A stretch of DNA of 52,716 nucleotides. It comes from Actinomyces graevenitzii C83. GTDB lineage: Bacteria > Actinomycetota > Actinomycetes > Actinomycetales > Actinomycetaceae. Shown in pieces: positions 1 through 8,884 of this stretch. The translations under genes and the position numbers were made by a program. The stretch is from assembly GCF_000239695.1 (NCBI RefSeq), contig NZ_JH470338.1:750385-803100 (forward strand). The letters run 5' to 3'. Positions within the stretch are counted from its first letter, which is position 1. Each line of letters begins with the position of its first letter. The notes beneath the pieces were generated by a model. It was not told where the DNA came from, searched no databases, and worked only from the letters and a program-made list of their open reading frames with translations.

Positions 1-366
1 ATGGTGGACCACCAGGCCCACCAGCGCCCAGCGCACCGCCGAGTGTGAGAGCTTGGCGCGTGGATCGGCCGCTTGGCTCATGTTTTGACGCCACACGTGA
101 GCACACGTCTGGCAGCGGTAGCGGCGCACGCTCACGTGCAAGATCGTGGGGTGCCACCCGTAGGCTACGTGAGCCAAGCGCCTGATCACCGTGTCGCGTA
201 CGACGCCTTCGCCCCCACACTGTCGGCACCACCGGTCCTCACCCACTACCTTGCAGGCCAAGATGGTCCGATCGCCTCCTACACGCTGGCCCGTCACTTC
301 CAGGCCCAGGTCATCCAGGCGTGTGAAGGTGCTCAGGTCAGGGCGATCAAAGGTAGTATTAGGCAT
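1..366 (-). CDS. ISL3-family transposase, N-terminal 122 residues (partial)
   Basis: The minus-strand frame starting at an ATG at 366 is open to the window edge. The translation begins MPNTTFDRPDLSTFTRL and carries the zinc-binding arrangement of ISL3 transposases: a WCRQC pair followed about 40 residues later by RRYRCQTCAHVW. It then enters the helical DNA-binding part (KLSHSAVRWALVGLV). The catalytic DDE domain would lie beyond base 1. The protein mobilises its own element by cut and paste or copying. It is partial because of the window edge, so whether it is functional cannot be told. Confidence 0.75.
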   Translation of the reverse strand, partial: MPNTTFDRPDLSTFTRLDDLGLEVTGQRVGGDRTILACKVVGEDRWCRQCGGEGVVRDTVIRRLAHVAYGWHPTILHVSVRRYRCQTCAHVWRQNMSQAADPRAKLSHSAVRWALVGLVVHH

Positions 367-485
367 GTCGAGGTCTTTCGGATGGACGGTGTAGGAACCC
401 CCATCATCGGAAGACCTCGACCCCTACCCGGCCACGACACGCCGAACCCCGCATACCACCCCCACACCCTCAATTATGAAGAGCC
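1..485. mobile_element. ISL3-family insertion sequence, one end (cut by window edge)
   Basis: The segment carries the 5' part of an ISL3-type transposase on the minus strand plus the terminal non-coding end of the element. Read on the minus strand, the likely terminus begins GGCTCTTC at about 485, which resembles the GGCTCTTC start I recall for terminal repeats of corynebacterial ISL3 elements. The sugar permease reading frame becomes recognisable only to the right of this point. The other end lies outside the window, so the inverted-repeat partner and target duplication cannot be checked. The boundary at 485 is an inference. Confidence 0.7.
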
Positions 486-913
486 GCTTTGCTTTGGCTG
501 TGGTTATCTTTTACGGCATCTGGTCTTCTATTGGTTTTAACGTGATTATTCTCAGCGCAGGCTTAAAGTCGATCCCGCATGAGCTCTATGAGGCTGCTGC
601 TATCGACGGCGCCGGGCGGGTAAAGCAGTTCACGGCTATCACTATTCCGCTACTGACTCCCTCAATTTTCCTATTAGCCATTGTCACTACTATTGGTGGC
701 CTGCAATTATTCGATTCTCTATTTGCCATTGTGGGCACGGCTAACCCGGCTATGAAGGATACCCGTTCACTGGTGTATCTGTTCTACAACACCGCATTTG
801 AGAATAACGATAAGGGCGGCGCCGCTGCGATTGCAGTAATTATTCTAGTTATGGTGGCCCTGGTAACCCTGTTCCAGTTCGTTATGCAAAAGAAGTGGGT
901 GCGTTATGTCTAA
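486..913 (+). pseudogene. Sugar ABC transporter permease, 5'-truncated by the insertion sequence
   Basis: From about base 486 the frame encodes the last ~140 residues of a MalF/UgpA-type carbohydrate ABC permease. The inner-membrane-permease EAA loop (ELYEAAAIDGAGRVKQFTAITIP) is present, followed by two hydrophobic segments and the C-terminal end QKKWVRYV. Complete family members have about 290-310 residues, so roughly the first half is missing. The ATG at 476 lies in the insertion-sequence end and would give a four-residue fusion start; it is not the native start. The stop overlaps the start of the next permease by 8 bases, as in an intact operon. The transporter is probably non-functional unless the missing part exists elsewhere. 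Confidence 0.8.
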
Positions 914-1763
914 GCCTCAACGCACGCCTTTAAAGCGTGTGCTACGTACACAGTTGCATTTAGCTCCAGCCCATGTGCTACTGCTGTTTTTTGGGCTATT
1001 TATGGTATTTCCGTTTGTGTGGCAGATTATTATGTCGCTGTCGACAAACGCGGAAGTGCGTTCGGTGCCGCCAACTTTTTGGCCTGAGGTTTTGCAGTGG
1101 CATAACTACGCCGATGTGTTTGCCAAGCTACCTTTTATGCAAAACTTTTGGATTTCAGTGCTGATCACGGTGATTCGCACACTGGCGCAGCTGCTGTTTT
1201 GCTCCATGGCTGGCTATGCTTTTGCGCGGATGCAGTTTAGTGGCCGGGGTATTCTTTTTGGCGCGGTGCTGCTGATTTTGATGGTTCCCAGTCAGGTTTA
1301 CCTGATCCCCCAGTACCAGATTGTGCAGGGGCTTGGGCTACTGGAGACTCCCTGGGGGATTGTGCTGCCGGGTTTGTTTAGCGCCTTTGGTACTTTCTTG
1401 ATGCGCCAAACTTTCCTAAGTTTGCCGCGTGAAATGGAGGAGGCTGCGCGCTTAGATGGCTGCTCGCAGTGGCAGACTTTCACCAAGGTAATGCTGCCCC
1501 TGGCGGCGCCGGGCTTATCTGCAGTGGCGATTACTACGGTGCTGTGGTCTTGGAATGATTTGCTATGGCCACTGATTGTGACTACGCGCGAAGACAAAAT
1601 GCCACTAAGCGTTGGTATTGCCACTCTAGCTGGCGAGCACTCCACCGATTACAGCATGATGATGGCTGCCTCGATCATGTCTATGGCGCCGATCTTCATC
1701 TTGTTCTTCTCTATGCAACGCCGGGTAATTAGCGGCCTGGCTAGCTCTGGCTTGAAGGGCTAG
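906..1763 (+). CDS. Carbohydrate ABC transporter permease (MalG/UgpE type)
   Basis: This 285-residue inner-membrane protein is the second permease of a binding-protein-dependent sugar importer. It has an N-terminal membrane segment near residues 20-42, several further hydrophobic segments, and the EAA loop (EMEEAARLDGCSQWQTF) that docks on the ATPase. The length is normal for the CUT1 class. It overlaps the end of the truncated partner permease by 8 bases, so the two were cotranscribed. With the upstream half of the operon lost to the insertion sequence, and no binding protein or ATPase in the window, its expression and use are doubtful. The substrate cannot be told from this gene. Confidence 0.85.
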   Translation: MSKPQRTPLKRVLRTQLHLAPAHVLLLFFGLFMVFPFVWQIIMSLSTNAEVRSVPPTFWPEVLQWHNYADVFAKLPFMQNFWISVLITVIRTLAQLLFCSMAGYAFARMQFSGRGILFGAVLLILMVPSQVYLIPQYQIVQGLGLLETPWGIVLPGLFSAFGTFLMRQTFLSLPREMEEAARLDGCSQWQTFTKVMLPLAAPGLSAVAITTVLWSWNDLLWPLIVTTREDKMPLSVGIATLAGEHSTDYSMMMAASIMSMAPIFILFFSMQRRVISGLASSGLKG

Positions 1764-1787
1764 GCCAGCTTTTAGGCTACTTTTAGG

Positions 1788-1824
1788 GGCGACGTCGAAG
1801 CGCAGCGCGCGCTTGGGCGTCGCC
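1788..1824. terminator. Hairpin between converging permease and aroQ
   Basis: Seven-base outer arms (1788-1794 and 1818-1824) enclose a second inverted repeat (AAGCGC/GCGCTT). It lies between the permease stop and the aroQ stop, whose genes converge. There is no strong T run on either side, so termination efficiency is uncertain. Confidence 0.5.
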
Positions 1825-2186
1825 TAGGCGCCTTCTTTAATGGCCTCGTGGTGGCGGATAACTTCACTGACAATGAAGTTAAAGAACTTCTGGGCAAACA
1901 CCGGATCTAGACCCGAGTCCTGAGCTAGTGCCTCTAGGCGGGCAATCTGCTGGGCTTCACGCTGATGGTCAGCAGCTGGCAAGTCTAGGTCGCGTTTAAG
2001 TTCACCAACCTGGCGGGTACACTTAAAACGCTCCGCCAATACATGCACCAGCACCGCATCGAGGTTATCGATAGTGGCGCGCAGCGCCACCAACTGAGGT
2101 GGTGTGGGTGCAGGTTGGGCTAAAGTGGCTTCACTAGATCTAGCCGAATTCAAGCTAGCGTCTTCATGCTGGTGAGCAGGGCTCAT
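1824..2186 (-). CDS. aroQ: Chorismate mutase, AroQ class (type II)
   Basis: The protein should convert chorismate to prephenate for phenylalanine and tyrosine synthesis. The 120 residues consist of a ~28-residue polar leader followed by the all-helical AroQ fold. Helix 1 contains LRATIDNLDAVLVHVLAERF, then comes TRQVGELKRDLDLPAADHQRE with the Arg and Lys that usually bind the substrate carboxylates, and then a C-terminal helix ending VIRHHEAIKEGA. The start lies 4 bases after the clpX stop, so it is translated from the clpX message. Pairing with clpX is a genomic association; I see no direct functional link. Confidence 0.82.
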   Translation of the reverse strand: MSPAHQHEDASLNSARSSEATLAQPAPTPPQLVALRATIDNLDAVLVHVLAERFKCTRQVGELKRDLDLPAADHQREAQQIARLEALAQDSGLDPVFAQKFFNFIVSEVIRHHEAIKEGA

Positions 2187-2190
2187 AAGT

Positions 2191-3495
2191 TCAGGCGCTC
2201 TTCGAGCGAGCTTTTTTTGGGCTCTTAAGCGTGCTGGTTAGCGCCCCCGAGCCGGCGTCGTAAGTGGGCTTAGCTAGCCCGCGCACCACGTCAGCATTAA
2301 TCTGTACGCGCCCAATCTCCGGGTGTGAGGGCACCTCAAACATGACGTCTCCCAGCACCTCTTCAACAATGGCAGACAGGCCACGAGCACCGGTTTCACG
2401 CTCCAGGGCCAGCTTAGCGATCTCTGCTACCGCGTCGTCGCTAATTTCTAGCTCTACCCCATCCAAGCTCAGCAGGTACTTATACTGGCTGATCAGTGAG
2501 TTCTTAGGCTCAGTCATGACCCGCACCAGATCTTCTTGACCCAAAGCCTGCACGGTGGCAATCACCGGCAGACGGCCAATGAACTCTGGGATTAGCCCGA
2601 ATTTACGCAGGTCTTCAGGGCGCACGCGCATATCGAAAGCGGCGTCGTCGCGCTCAGAGCCAACCAGTGAGGAGCCGAAACCAACCACCTGAGCGCCGGT
2701 TTCTTTACGCTGGCGAGCCCGCAAAATTTCCTCAATACCGGCAAAAGACCCAGCCGCAATAAACAGGATGTTGGAAGTGTCAATCTCCATGAACTCCTGG
2801 TGGGGGTGCTTGCGACCGCCTGAGGGCGGCACTGAAGCCACTGTGCCCTCAATGATCTTTAGCAGCGCCTGCTGTACACCTTCACCCGAAACATCGCGCG
2901 TAATTGAGGGGTTCTCGTTTTTGCGCCCGATCTTGTCGATCTCGTCAATGTAAATAATTCCGTGCTCAGCGCGTTTAATGTCACCATCAGCGGCCTGAAT
3001 CAGCTTAAGCAGGATGTTTTCTACATCCTCACCCACATATCCGGCTTCAGTTAAGGCGGTGGCATCTACCAGAGCGAAGGGCACATCCAGCAGCTTAGCC
3101 AGGGTGCGGGCCAGGTGGGTTTTCCCAGTACCAGTGGGGCCCAGCAGCAAAATATTTGATTTATTTAGCTGCACCGCTTCTTGTTCAGTTAGTGAAGTTT
3201 CGCGAACCTTTACACGTTTATAGTGGTTGTAAACAGCTACCGACAATGCGCGCTTAGCTGCGTCTTGACCAATAACGTGCTGGCATAAAAAGTCGTAAAT
3301 CTCTTTAGGCTTAGGAAGTTCAAAGCTGAATTCGCTTGCGTCAGCGTTGATCTCTTCTTCAATGATCTCAACACATAGCTCGATACACTCATCGCAGATG
3401 TATACGCCAGGACCAGCGATTAACTTCTTGACCTGCTTCTGACTCTTCCCACAGAATGAACACTTGAGAAGATCTACACTCTCAGCGCGAGCCAC
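2191..3495 (-). CDS. clpX: ATP-dependent Clp protease ATP-binding subunit ClpX
   Basis: ClpX is the hexameric AAA+ unfoldase that recognises tagged proteins and feeds them into ClpP. This protein has 434 residues. An N-terminal C4 zinc-binding domain uses Cys12, Cys15, Cys34 and Cys37. The Walker A motif is GPTGTGKT (about residue 120), Walker B is IYIDEIDKI, and the pore and sensor region includes [16 protein letters not shown]. The C-terminal D2 small domain is complete. The start is a GTG at 3495, preceded by AAGGAG at normal spacing. clpP1-clpP2 lie directly upstream but are separated by a terminator, so clpX has its own promoter or depends on readthrough. It is cotranscribed with aroQ. 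Confidence 0.97.
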   Translation of the reverse strand: MARAESVDLLKCSFCGKSQKQVKKLIAGPGVYICDECIELCVEIIEEEINADASEFSFELPKPKEIYDFLCQHVIGQDAAKRALSVAVYNHYKRVKVRETSLTEQEAVQLNKSNILLLGPTGTGKTHLARTLAKLLDVPFALVDATALTEAGYVGEDVENILLKLIQAADGDIKRAEHGIIYIDEIDKIGRKNENPSITRDVSGEGVQQALLKIIEGTVASVPPSGGRKHPHQEFMEIDTSNILFIAAGSFAGIEEILRARQRKETGAQVVGFGSSLVGSERDDAAFDMRVRPEDLRKFGLIPEFIGRLPVIATVQALGQEDLVRVMTEPKNSLISQYKYLLSLDGVELEISDDAVAEIAKLALERETGARGLSAIVEEVLGDVMFEVPSHPEIGRVQINADVVRGLAKPTYDAGSGALTSTLKSPKKARSKSA

Positions 3496-3568
3496 AGACG
3501 CACTCCTTTATGTCGAGCGACGCTTTTCTACGAGATAACTCTACGGCGTATTCAGATAAAAATCAGCT

Positions 3569-3598
3569 AAACGGGAGCGTGTCGCACCGCTCCCGTTT
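3569..3598 (-). terminator. Intrinsic terminator after clpP1-clpP2
   Basis: Two perfect 11-base arms (3569-3579, 3588-3598) enclose an 8-base loop. Read on the minus strand they are followed within a few bases by a T5 run. The site ends the clpP operon before clpX. Confidence 0.85.
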
Positions 3599-3645
3599 AA
3601 AAATTGCTGATTTTCAGGGCAATTTAAAGTGTTTTGGCCCTAAAG

Positions 3646-4326
3646 TCACACCGAGTGTACTGCCGGAGCAGACTTACGCGAGTTGAGCACCTGGTCGACG
3701 ATGCCGTATTCCTTGGCGGCGGTGGCCGTGAGGATCTTGTCGCGTTCTAGATCGCGGTGCACTAGTTCACGGTCGCGGCCGGTGTGGAAGGCTAGGGTGT
3801 CTTCCAGCCAAGCGCGCATACGGTCAATTTCGTTGGCCACGATCTCAATGTCGCTAGCCTGCCCCTGGATACCCTCCATAGCGGGCTGGTGAATCAGCAC
3901 GCGGGCGTTAGGCAGCGCTAGGCGCTTACCCTTGGCACCGGCAGCCAGTAGCACTGCGGCGGCAGAGGCAGCCTGGCCCAGGCACACCGTCTGCACCTGC
4001 GGCTTAATGTACTGCATGGTGTCATAGATGGCGGTCAGCGCGGTGAAGGAACCACCGGGGCTGTTGATGTACATGGTGATTAGGCCGTCAGGGTCCTGCG
4101 ACTCTAGCACCAGCAGCTGGGCCATAATGTCGTCAGCGCTGGTGTCATCCACCTGCACCCCCATGAACACGATGCGGTCTTCAAACAGCTTGGCGTAGGG
4201 GTCTTGGCGCTTAAACCCGTAAGCGGTGCGCTCCTCAAACTGAGGTAGCACGTAGCGGGCAGAAGGCATGGCGGCACTGGCCTCTACCTGGCGGGCGATC
4301 GCATCAAAATAGGGGCGAGTGCTCAT
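3646..4326 (-). CDS. clpP2: ATP-dependent Clp protease proteolytic subunit, second paralogue
   Basis: This is one of two ClpP paralogues that, in actinobacteria, form a mixed two-ring ClpP1P2 barrel for degrading ClpX/ClpC substrates. It has 226 residues. Core motifs are MYINSPGGS, the serine region [19 protein letters not shown] (catalytic Ser in QAAS), and the histidine in ARVLIHQP. The C-terminal tail ends [11 protein letters not shown]. Its ATG overlaps the clpP1 stop by one base (TGATG), indicating translational coupling and equal supply of the two subunits. A terminator follows. It is assigned as ClpP2 from its downstream position and sequence type. Confidence 0.95.
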   Translation of the reverse strand: MSTRPYFDAIARQVEASAAMPSARYVLPQFEERTAYGFKRQDPYAKLFEDRIVFMGVQVDDTSADDIMAQLLVLESQDPDGLITMYINSPGGSFTALTAIYDTMQYIKPQVQTVCLGQAASAAAVLLAAGAKGKRLALPNARVLIHQPAMEGIQGQASDIEIVANEIDRMRAWLEDTLAFHTGRDRELVHRDLERDKILTATAAKEYGIVDQVLNSRKSAPAVHSV

Positions 4327-4943
4327 CAGTTGTCTCCGTTCTGCTTGCTGATTTCGCTAGCGGACTTAACGATGTGGTCTACGAAGCCGTATTCGAGAGC
4401 TTCCTGAGCGGTGTACCAGTGGTCACGGTCGCCGTCGGCAATAATCTGCTCAACGCTGTGACCAGTGTTAGCCGCCGTGATCTCAGCTAGCTGCTGCTTC
4501 ATGGAGATAATCAGGTCCGCGTTGATACGGATTTCAGTGGCGCTACCGCCGGCGCCGCCAAGGGGCTGGTGCATCAGCACGCGGGCGTGGGGGGTGATGT
4601 AACGCTTGCCCTTGGCGCCAGAAGAGAGCAGGAACTGACCCATGGAGGCAGCCATACCGGTGGCCACAGTTACCACGTCGGGCTGTACATACTGCATGGT
4701 GTCGTAGATGGCCATGCCGGCAGTTACTGAGCCACCGGGGCTGTTGATGTAGAGGTAAATGTCTGCCTCAGGGTCTTCGGCAGCAAGTAGTAGCATCTGT
4801 GCGCAGATGGCGTTGGCGTTATCGTCACGCACCTCAGAGCCCAGCCAAATGATGCGCTCTTTAAGCAGGCGGTTGTAGATGGAATCAGTCAGCGCCATAC
4901 CGTTAGCGTTATCGCCGGCTGCGCTGGGGTTGACATCGCTCAC
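4326..4943 (-). CDS. clpP1: ATP-dependent Clp protease proteolytic subunit, first paralogue
   Basis: The first ClpP subunit of the operon shows [20 protein letters not shown], the serine motif [19 protein letters not shown], and the histidine in [12 protein letters not shown] chose the GTG at 4943, giving 205 residues, because a strong AAGGAGGGA ribosome site lies about 7 bases upstream. The frame stays open to an ATG at 5003, but that would put the ribosome site inside the coding region. Its stop overlaps the clpP2 start, so both rings of the protease are made from one message. The length is normal for the family. Confidence 0.93.
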   Translation of the reverse strand: MSDVNPSAAGDNANGMALTDSIYNRLLKERIIWLGSEVRDDNANAICAQMLLLAAEDPEADIYLYINSPGGSVTAGMAIYDTMQYVQPDVVTVATGMAASMGQFLLSSGAKGKRYITPHARVLMHQPLGGAGGSATEIRINADLIISMKQQLAEITAANTGHSVEQIIADGDRDHWYTAQEALEYGFVDHIVKSASEISKQNGDN

Positions 4944-5068
4944 GCGCTTATCCCTCCTTGAAAGGTTTTTCTGCATCAGACAATAGCCTGTTTTAACTGC
5001 CAAGGCACGAAAATCGCTTAGTTTTCGCTTTGGGCCGCTAGTTGAGTCAACCCCGCGCAGCTATGGAT

Positions 5069-5971
5069 TCACTTAGCTTGCGGTTTTTTAGCCACTAGCA
5101 CGTAGCCGCCCATGAGGCGCCCTTGCACCTTGAAAGCTTTACGCATGGTGCGTAGACGCTCTTTAGCTCCAGGCATCTTACGGGCATTGTTCCAAAAACG
5201 CAGCGCACCTAGCAAACCCTCATCGCGGATTAAGCGGGTGGGCTCTAGTAGGCGTAGTGGCGCTTTGGCGCTGAAGACCACCTCTAGCCCGGCGTCTTCC
5301 ATGAGCTGGCGCCAGCCATCCTCGGTTAGCGGGCGGGCGCCTACCTTGATGGTGCGCGAGAGTTCTTTGCGAGCCGCTTCAAACTCCTCCTGGCTATATC
5401 CGCTAGATACCGCCATTTCGTGGATGGCGTAGCGACCTCCGGGAGCTAGTAGGCGGGCAGCTTCTTTCACAATAGCGGCCTTGGCTTGGGGCGACTGGAT
5501 GGTAAGCATGGCTTCACCCACCACCAGATCGGCGCTAGCCTCGGGCAGGCCGGTGCAGGCGGCGTCGGCCACCACATACTGGGCCTGAGCGTAGGGGGCG
5601 ATCACCTTGGCAACGGCTTGGCGGCCTTGCGGATTTGGGTCGACGCCGGCGTAGGACTTGGGGTTTGCCTTTAGTAGCAGCCGCGCAGTGGCGCCCACGC
5701 CAGGGCCAAACTCAACAATGCGGTCTTGGCTGGTGGGGGCGGCTGCGGCGAGCATTTTGCGGGTTAGGGCAATGCCGCCGGGGCGCAAAATCTTTTTGCC
5801 TAGCGTGGCTAGCAGCCAGTGTCCTTGCATCCGGGAGGCCTCGGGGGCTTGGCGTAGGCCCTTGCGCTCCCCTTGCTCGACGGCGCCGGATTGCTTTTCG
5901 CTGTTCTCGACGGCGCCGCCTTGGTCAGCTGCGCCACTCTGGGCTGGGGCGCTCTGTAAATCCTTGCTCAT
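5069..5971 (-). CDS. SAM-dependent class I methyltransferase, substrate unknown
   Basis: This 300-residue cytoplasmic protein opens with a polar, Gln/Glu-rich stretch of about 45 residues that is probably unstructured. The Rossmann methyltransferase domain follows: motif I is IVEFGPGVGATARLLL, the ribose-binding acidic position is in YAGVDPNPQG, and there is a later AARLLAPGGRYAIHEM stretch typical of motif post-III. The C-terminal part (LLEPTRLIRDEGLLGALRFW) resembles small-molecule methyltransferases rather than DNA or rRNA enzymes. It starts 9 bases after the cupin gene and is presumably cotranscribed with it. No specific function can be assigned. Confidence 0.85.
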   Translation of the reverse strand: MSKDLQSAPAQSGAADQGGAVENSEKQSGAVEQGERKGLRQAPEASRMQGHWLLATLGKKILRPGGIALTRKMLAAAAPTSQDRIVEFGPGVGATARLLLKANPKSYAGVDPNPQGRQAVAKVIAPYAQAQYVVADAACTGLPEASADLVVGEAMLTIQSPQAKAAIVKEAARLLAPGGRYAIHEMAVSSGYSQEEFEAARKELSRTIKVGARPLTEDGWRQLMEDAGLEVVFSAKAPLRLLEPTRLIRDEGLLGALRFWNNARKMPGAKERLRTMRKAFKVQGRLMGGYVLVAKKPQAK

Positions 5972-5980
5972 GGCCTACTC

Positions 5981-6313
5981 CTAGACGTTAACCATGACTA
6001 GGCGCATACGGCAGGGGGTAACGGCGCGCAGCGCGTGACGCTCGCCGGGAGCCAGGTAGATCATGCCGCCGTCACTTAGTAGCGTGGTTTCGCCGGCCAC
6101 ATCAAATTCCATTTCACCTTCTAGCAGGGTGACTACCACTGCCTTAGGTGAGGCGTGCTCGGTTAGTAGCTGGCCGGCGTCGAAAACAAAGTCGACCACC
6201 CGCAACACATCATTGTTAACCACTACCCGCGAGGTGGTGGCTTCCTTCAAAATCGGCAGGTCAGCGCTGACACTGGCGATAGAAATGGACTGTTCGACAG
6301 CAGTTGAGGCCAT
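5981..6313 (-). CDS. Cupin-domain protein
   Basis: The 110-residue protein folds as one cupin barrel. The first conserved motif is represented by LTEHASPKAVVVTLLEGEMEF and the second by GGMIYLAPGERHALRAV; His53-like and Glu residues of a metal site are visible but not a full textbook set. It ends CRMRLVMVNV. Small cupins of this kind bind a metal and either sense or modify a small molecule. It sits 9 bases upstream of the methyltransferase in the same operon, which suggests a joint, unknown reaction or stress role. Confidence 0.8.
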   Translation of the reverse strand: MASTAVEQSISIASVSADLPILKEATTSRVVVNNDVLRVVDFVFDAGQLLTEHASPKAVVVTLLEGEMEFDVAGETTLLSDGGMIYLAPGERHALRAVTPCRMRLVMVNV

Positions 6314-6428
6314 TTGTTCCCCTTAAAACCGTGTTAAATGCTTGAGGCTTTAGGTTAGGCCACACTGCCTTATTTACGCAAGCAAGCGGTCACTAAATAA
6401 AATTTGCAAATCGCTTACAAAATAAACC

Positions 6429-6460
6429 AAGGGGCCGGCAGCTTACGCTACCGGCCCCTT
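6429..6460 (-). terminator. Intrinsic terminator after tig
   Basis: Perfect 10-base GC-rich arms at 6429-6438 and 6451-6460 enclose a 12-base loop. On the minus strand a T-rich stretch follows. It is placed about 40 bases after the tig stop. Confidence 0.85.
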
Positions 6461-6468
6461 TAAGTTAG

Positions 6469-6505
6469 AGAGCTAGGCTCACTCGTAAAGAGCTAGGCTC
6501 ACTCG
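6469..6505. repeat. Short tandem duplication across the tig stop codon
   Basis: A 17-base unit (6469-6485) is repeated exactly at 6489-6505 with a 20-base period. The second unit contains the tig stop codon, so the first is a duplicate of the gene end in the 3' untranslated region. Replication slippage is the likely origin. Confidence 0.75.
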
Positions 6506-7854
6506 GCGTCTTCAGCCGGAGCGTCCTCAGCGCCCTCAGCGGCGGACTCTTCGCCCTCCTCGTTGGTGCCGATGAACTCGCTCAGGTCAACTACGTTGCC
6601 CTCAGAGTCCTTGACGGTAACCTCACGTAGGGCTACAGCCAGGGACTTGTTGCGAGCGATTTCCTGGGCGAAGGCCGGGATCTGGCCAGCCTGCTGGGCG
6701 CCCTGCAGGAACTGGCCGGGCTCCATGCCGTACTGCTGGGCAGTCTGCAGCAGGAAGTCGAACAGCTCGTCCTGGGTCACGGCCACATCCAGCTTCTCAG
6801 CCAGAACGTCTAGCAGCAGCTGCTCAACCACGGCCTTCTCAGCGTCAGGACGGATTTCCTTGGCGTGCTCTTCGTCGCCTTCCTTACCCTCAGCGGCTAG
6901 GTGCTGGCTAATCTGAGCCTCAACCACAGCCTCGGGCACCGGGAACTCCACTACAGACTTTAGGTGCTCTAGCAGCGCGTCGCGGGCGGCGATGGCCTGG
7001 TCAGCGGTCTTTCGGTCGGCTACCTGCTTGCGCAGGTCCTCGCGCAGCTCTTCGATGGTGTCGAACTCGGAAGCCATCTGAGCGAAGTCGTCGTCAGCCT
7101 CGGGCAGCTCACGCTGCTTGGCGGCGGTGACCTTAACGGTAACCTCGGCCTCTTCACCAGCGTGCTCGCCACCAGCCAGGGTGGTGGTGAAGGTGGCGCT
7201 CTCGTCGGTCTTTAGACCGCGCAGAGCGGTGTCTAGGCCCTTAAGCAGGTTTCCCTTGCCGATTTCGTAGGAAATACCGGAAACCGAGTCAACCTCCTGG
7301 CCGTCAATCTCAGCCTTTAGGTCGATGGTTAGGAAGTCACCGGTCTTGGCCTTGCGCTTGATGGGCTTTAGGGAACCGAAACGGGCGCGTAGGTTGTCCA
7401 GCTCGGCGTCAACGTCTTCATCGCTAACGGTGGTGGCGTCAACGGTCAGCTCGGTGCCTTCTAGGGAAGGAATCTCGAACTCGGGACGCACGGTTACGGT
7501 GGCGGTGAAGGAGAACTGGCCGGAGATGGGGCCATTTACAGCCGGAATCTCAACGATCTCAATTTCGGGCTGCAGCAGCGGAACGCGGCCAGAGTCAACC
7601 ATGGCGTCACGGTAGAGGTCAGGCAGGGCAGCGTTGATGGCCTGCTCAATTACAGTGCCACGGCCGACGCGCTGGTCGATTACGCGGGCGGGAACGTGGC
7701 CGCGTCGGAAGCCGGGAACCTGAATCTGGGAGCCGATCTCCTTGTAGGCGGCGTCGAGCTGGCTCCCCAGCTCCTCGTGGGGAACCTCCACGGTCAGCTT
7801 GACGGAGGTGGGATCTAGAATCTCGACAGAGCTCTTCACGGGCGTGTACTCCAA
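6499..7854 (-). CDS. tig: Trigger factor (ribosome-associated chaperone, peptidyl-prolyl isomerase)
   Basis: Trigger factor binds the ribosome at the tunnel exit and shields nascent chains. This protein has 451 residues. The N-terminal ribosome-binding domain carries the GFRRGHVPARVIDQRVG signature (about residues 48-64). The FKBP-type isomerase domain covers roughly 150-240 (TGDFLTIDLKAEIDGQEV to VKVTAAKQRELPEADDDFA). A helical C-terminal domain follows, and then an acidic tail rich in Glu and Ala. It is transcribed alone, as in other actinobacteria where tig lies near clpP-clpX. Confidence 0.96.
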   Translation of the reverse strand: MEYTPVKSSVEILDPTSVKLTVEVPHEELGSQLDAAYKEIGSQIQVPGFRRGHVPARVIDQRVGRGTVIEQAINAALPDLYRDAMVDSGRVPLLQPEIEIVEIPAVNGPISGQFSFTATVTVRPEFEIPSLEGTELTVDATTVSDEDVDAELDNLRARFGSLKPIKRKAKTGDFLTIDLKAEIDGQEVDSVSGISYEIGKGNLLKGLDTALRGLKTDESATFTTTLAGGEHAGEEAEVTVKVTAAKQRELPEADDDFAQMASEFDTIEELREDLRKQVADRKTADQAIAARDALLEHLKSVVEFPVPEAVVEAQISQHLAAEGKEGDEEHAKEIRPDAEKAVVEQLLLDVLAEKLDVAVTQDELFDFLLQTAQQYGMEPGQFLQGAQQAGQIPAFAQEIARNKSLAVALREVTVKDSEGNVVDLSEFIGTNEEGEESAAEGAEDAPAEDAE

Positions 7855-8056
7855 TAAATGGATGGTATGAGGGCACCGGCATGCCGGCGGGTGTACTTTT
7901 TTGACACCTTTAACCGTCCCAGTCTAGGGGACAAATCCTTAATTTGCACTTTGCGCCCGCCACGGCGTAGCTACTTCAGCCGGTAAGTTGGTGCTTTTTG
8001 AGCGCTTAGCAGCCTTTATATGGCCGGTCACAAAGCTTTAAGGGGGCAGTTACGCT

Positions 8057-8368
8057 TTAAAAATAAGCCAACAGGGTCTCTAGAGTGCGCCCAATCTCGC
8101 GCTCATAGTGTTCCTGGATCCGCTCATCGTCATGCACCTGTGCCGCATTTAGAATGTTTACACGGTATTTGCGTAGGGAAGCGCGAACCGTGCGGCGCAG
8201 GGGACCTAAACCGCTTACACCTTCATGCTCATCGAGAGCCACCGCAGCGCTTTCAAAGTGTGCGGCTAGGGCGTCTTGGGAGCAGTTGGCTAGCTGATCG
8301 GATAGGTCGAACAAAAGGCGAACCGCGCCAGCCTTGTCACCCATAAGCTTCATCGCGGTCATGGCCAT
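8057..8368 (-). CDS. Hypothetical protein, 103 residues
   Basis: I do not recognise a family. The reading frame is supported by an AGGAAGG ribosome site about 9 bases before its ATG and by host-like codon use. The protein is probably helical throughout, with a hydrophobic stretch AGAVRLLFDLSDQLANC near residues 14-30 and a second half rich in charged residues (RRTVRASLRKYRVNIL, DDERIQEHYEREIGRTLETLLAYF). There is no signal peptide or membrane segment. It stands alone between tig and the tRNA-Pro gene. Confidence 0.6.
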   Translation of the reverse strand: MAMTAMKLMGDKAGAVRLLFDLSDQLANCSQDALAAHFESAAVALDEHEGVSGLGPLRRTVRASLRKYRVNILNAAQVHDDERIQEHYEREIGRTLETLLAYF

Positions 8369-8430
8369 AGTTTGGGAACCTTCCTGCGAAATTTCATGGC
8401 TGGGTTAATTGTATGAAATCGCGTCGAGCA

Positions 8431-8518
8431 TACATAGCCTGTCACCTCAGTTGTCAGCAAGCACACTAATATAACGAACAGATATCTATCAGTAACTGTA
8501 GGCTATGTAAGGCTATGT
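8431..8518. repeat. Inverted plus direct repeat in intergenic DNA
   Basis: The 10-base word at 8431-8440 is repeated in inverted form at 8500-8509. Most of it is then repeated again directly at 8510-8518. The region lies between the small unknown gene and tRNA-Pro, in an otherwise gene-free stretch of about 265 bases. It could be an operator or a structured leader. Nothing else is recognised there. Confidence 0.4.
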
Positions 8519-8631
8519 CTGGACTAAGCGCTGCGACGGCAAGTTCTGCTTGGCGGCGACTAGAGATTTTACGCCCACTTGCAAGTTTAGGTGCTTAGTT
8601 GAGTAATTAAATGGCCACGGTGCCAAGTTTT

Positions 8632-8708
<77 letters not shown>

Positions 8709-8746
8709 GTGGCTCACATATCGGTGTAAACCTTATGCTCGCTTCG

Positions 8747-8817
8747 AGCGGGTGACGGGAATCGAACCCGCGCAATCTGCTTGGAAGGCAGAGGCTCTAC
8801 CATTGAGCTACACCCGC
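8747..8817 (-). tRNA. tRNA-Gly (anticodon TCC)
   Basis: The 71-base minus-strand cloverleaf has acceptor arms GCGGGTG and CACCCGC, a short D arm, an anticodon loop with TCC, and a T loop GGTTCGATTCC. It lies 38 bases upstream of tRNA-Pro in the same direction, so both are probably processed from one transcript. CCA is not encoded. Confidence 0.93.
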
Positions 8818-8884
8818 GCGGATGCGCTAAATGCACATCACTACCTGCTTAACCCGGCAGGCTCGGGACGCTACCGTAGACTTA

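Noticed and set aside
476..485. ATG at 476 as native permease start
   Set aside because: These bases belong to the insertion-sequence terminus; the permease homology starts after them and lacks its first half.
6563..6916. Plus-strand frames across tig, clpX, ptsI and other genes
   Set aside because: They mirror well-supported genes on the opposite strand and lack family features or ribosome sites.
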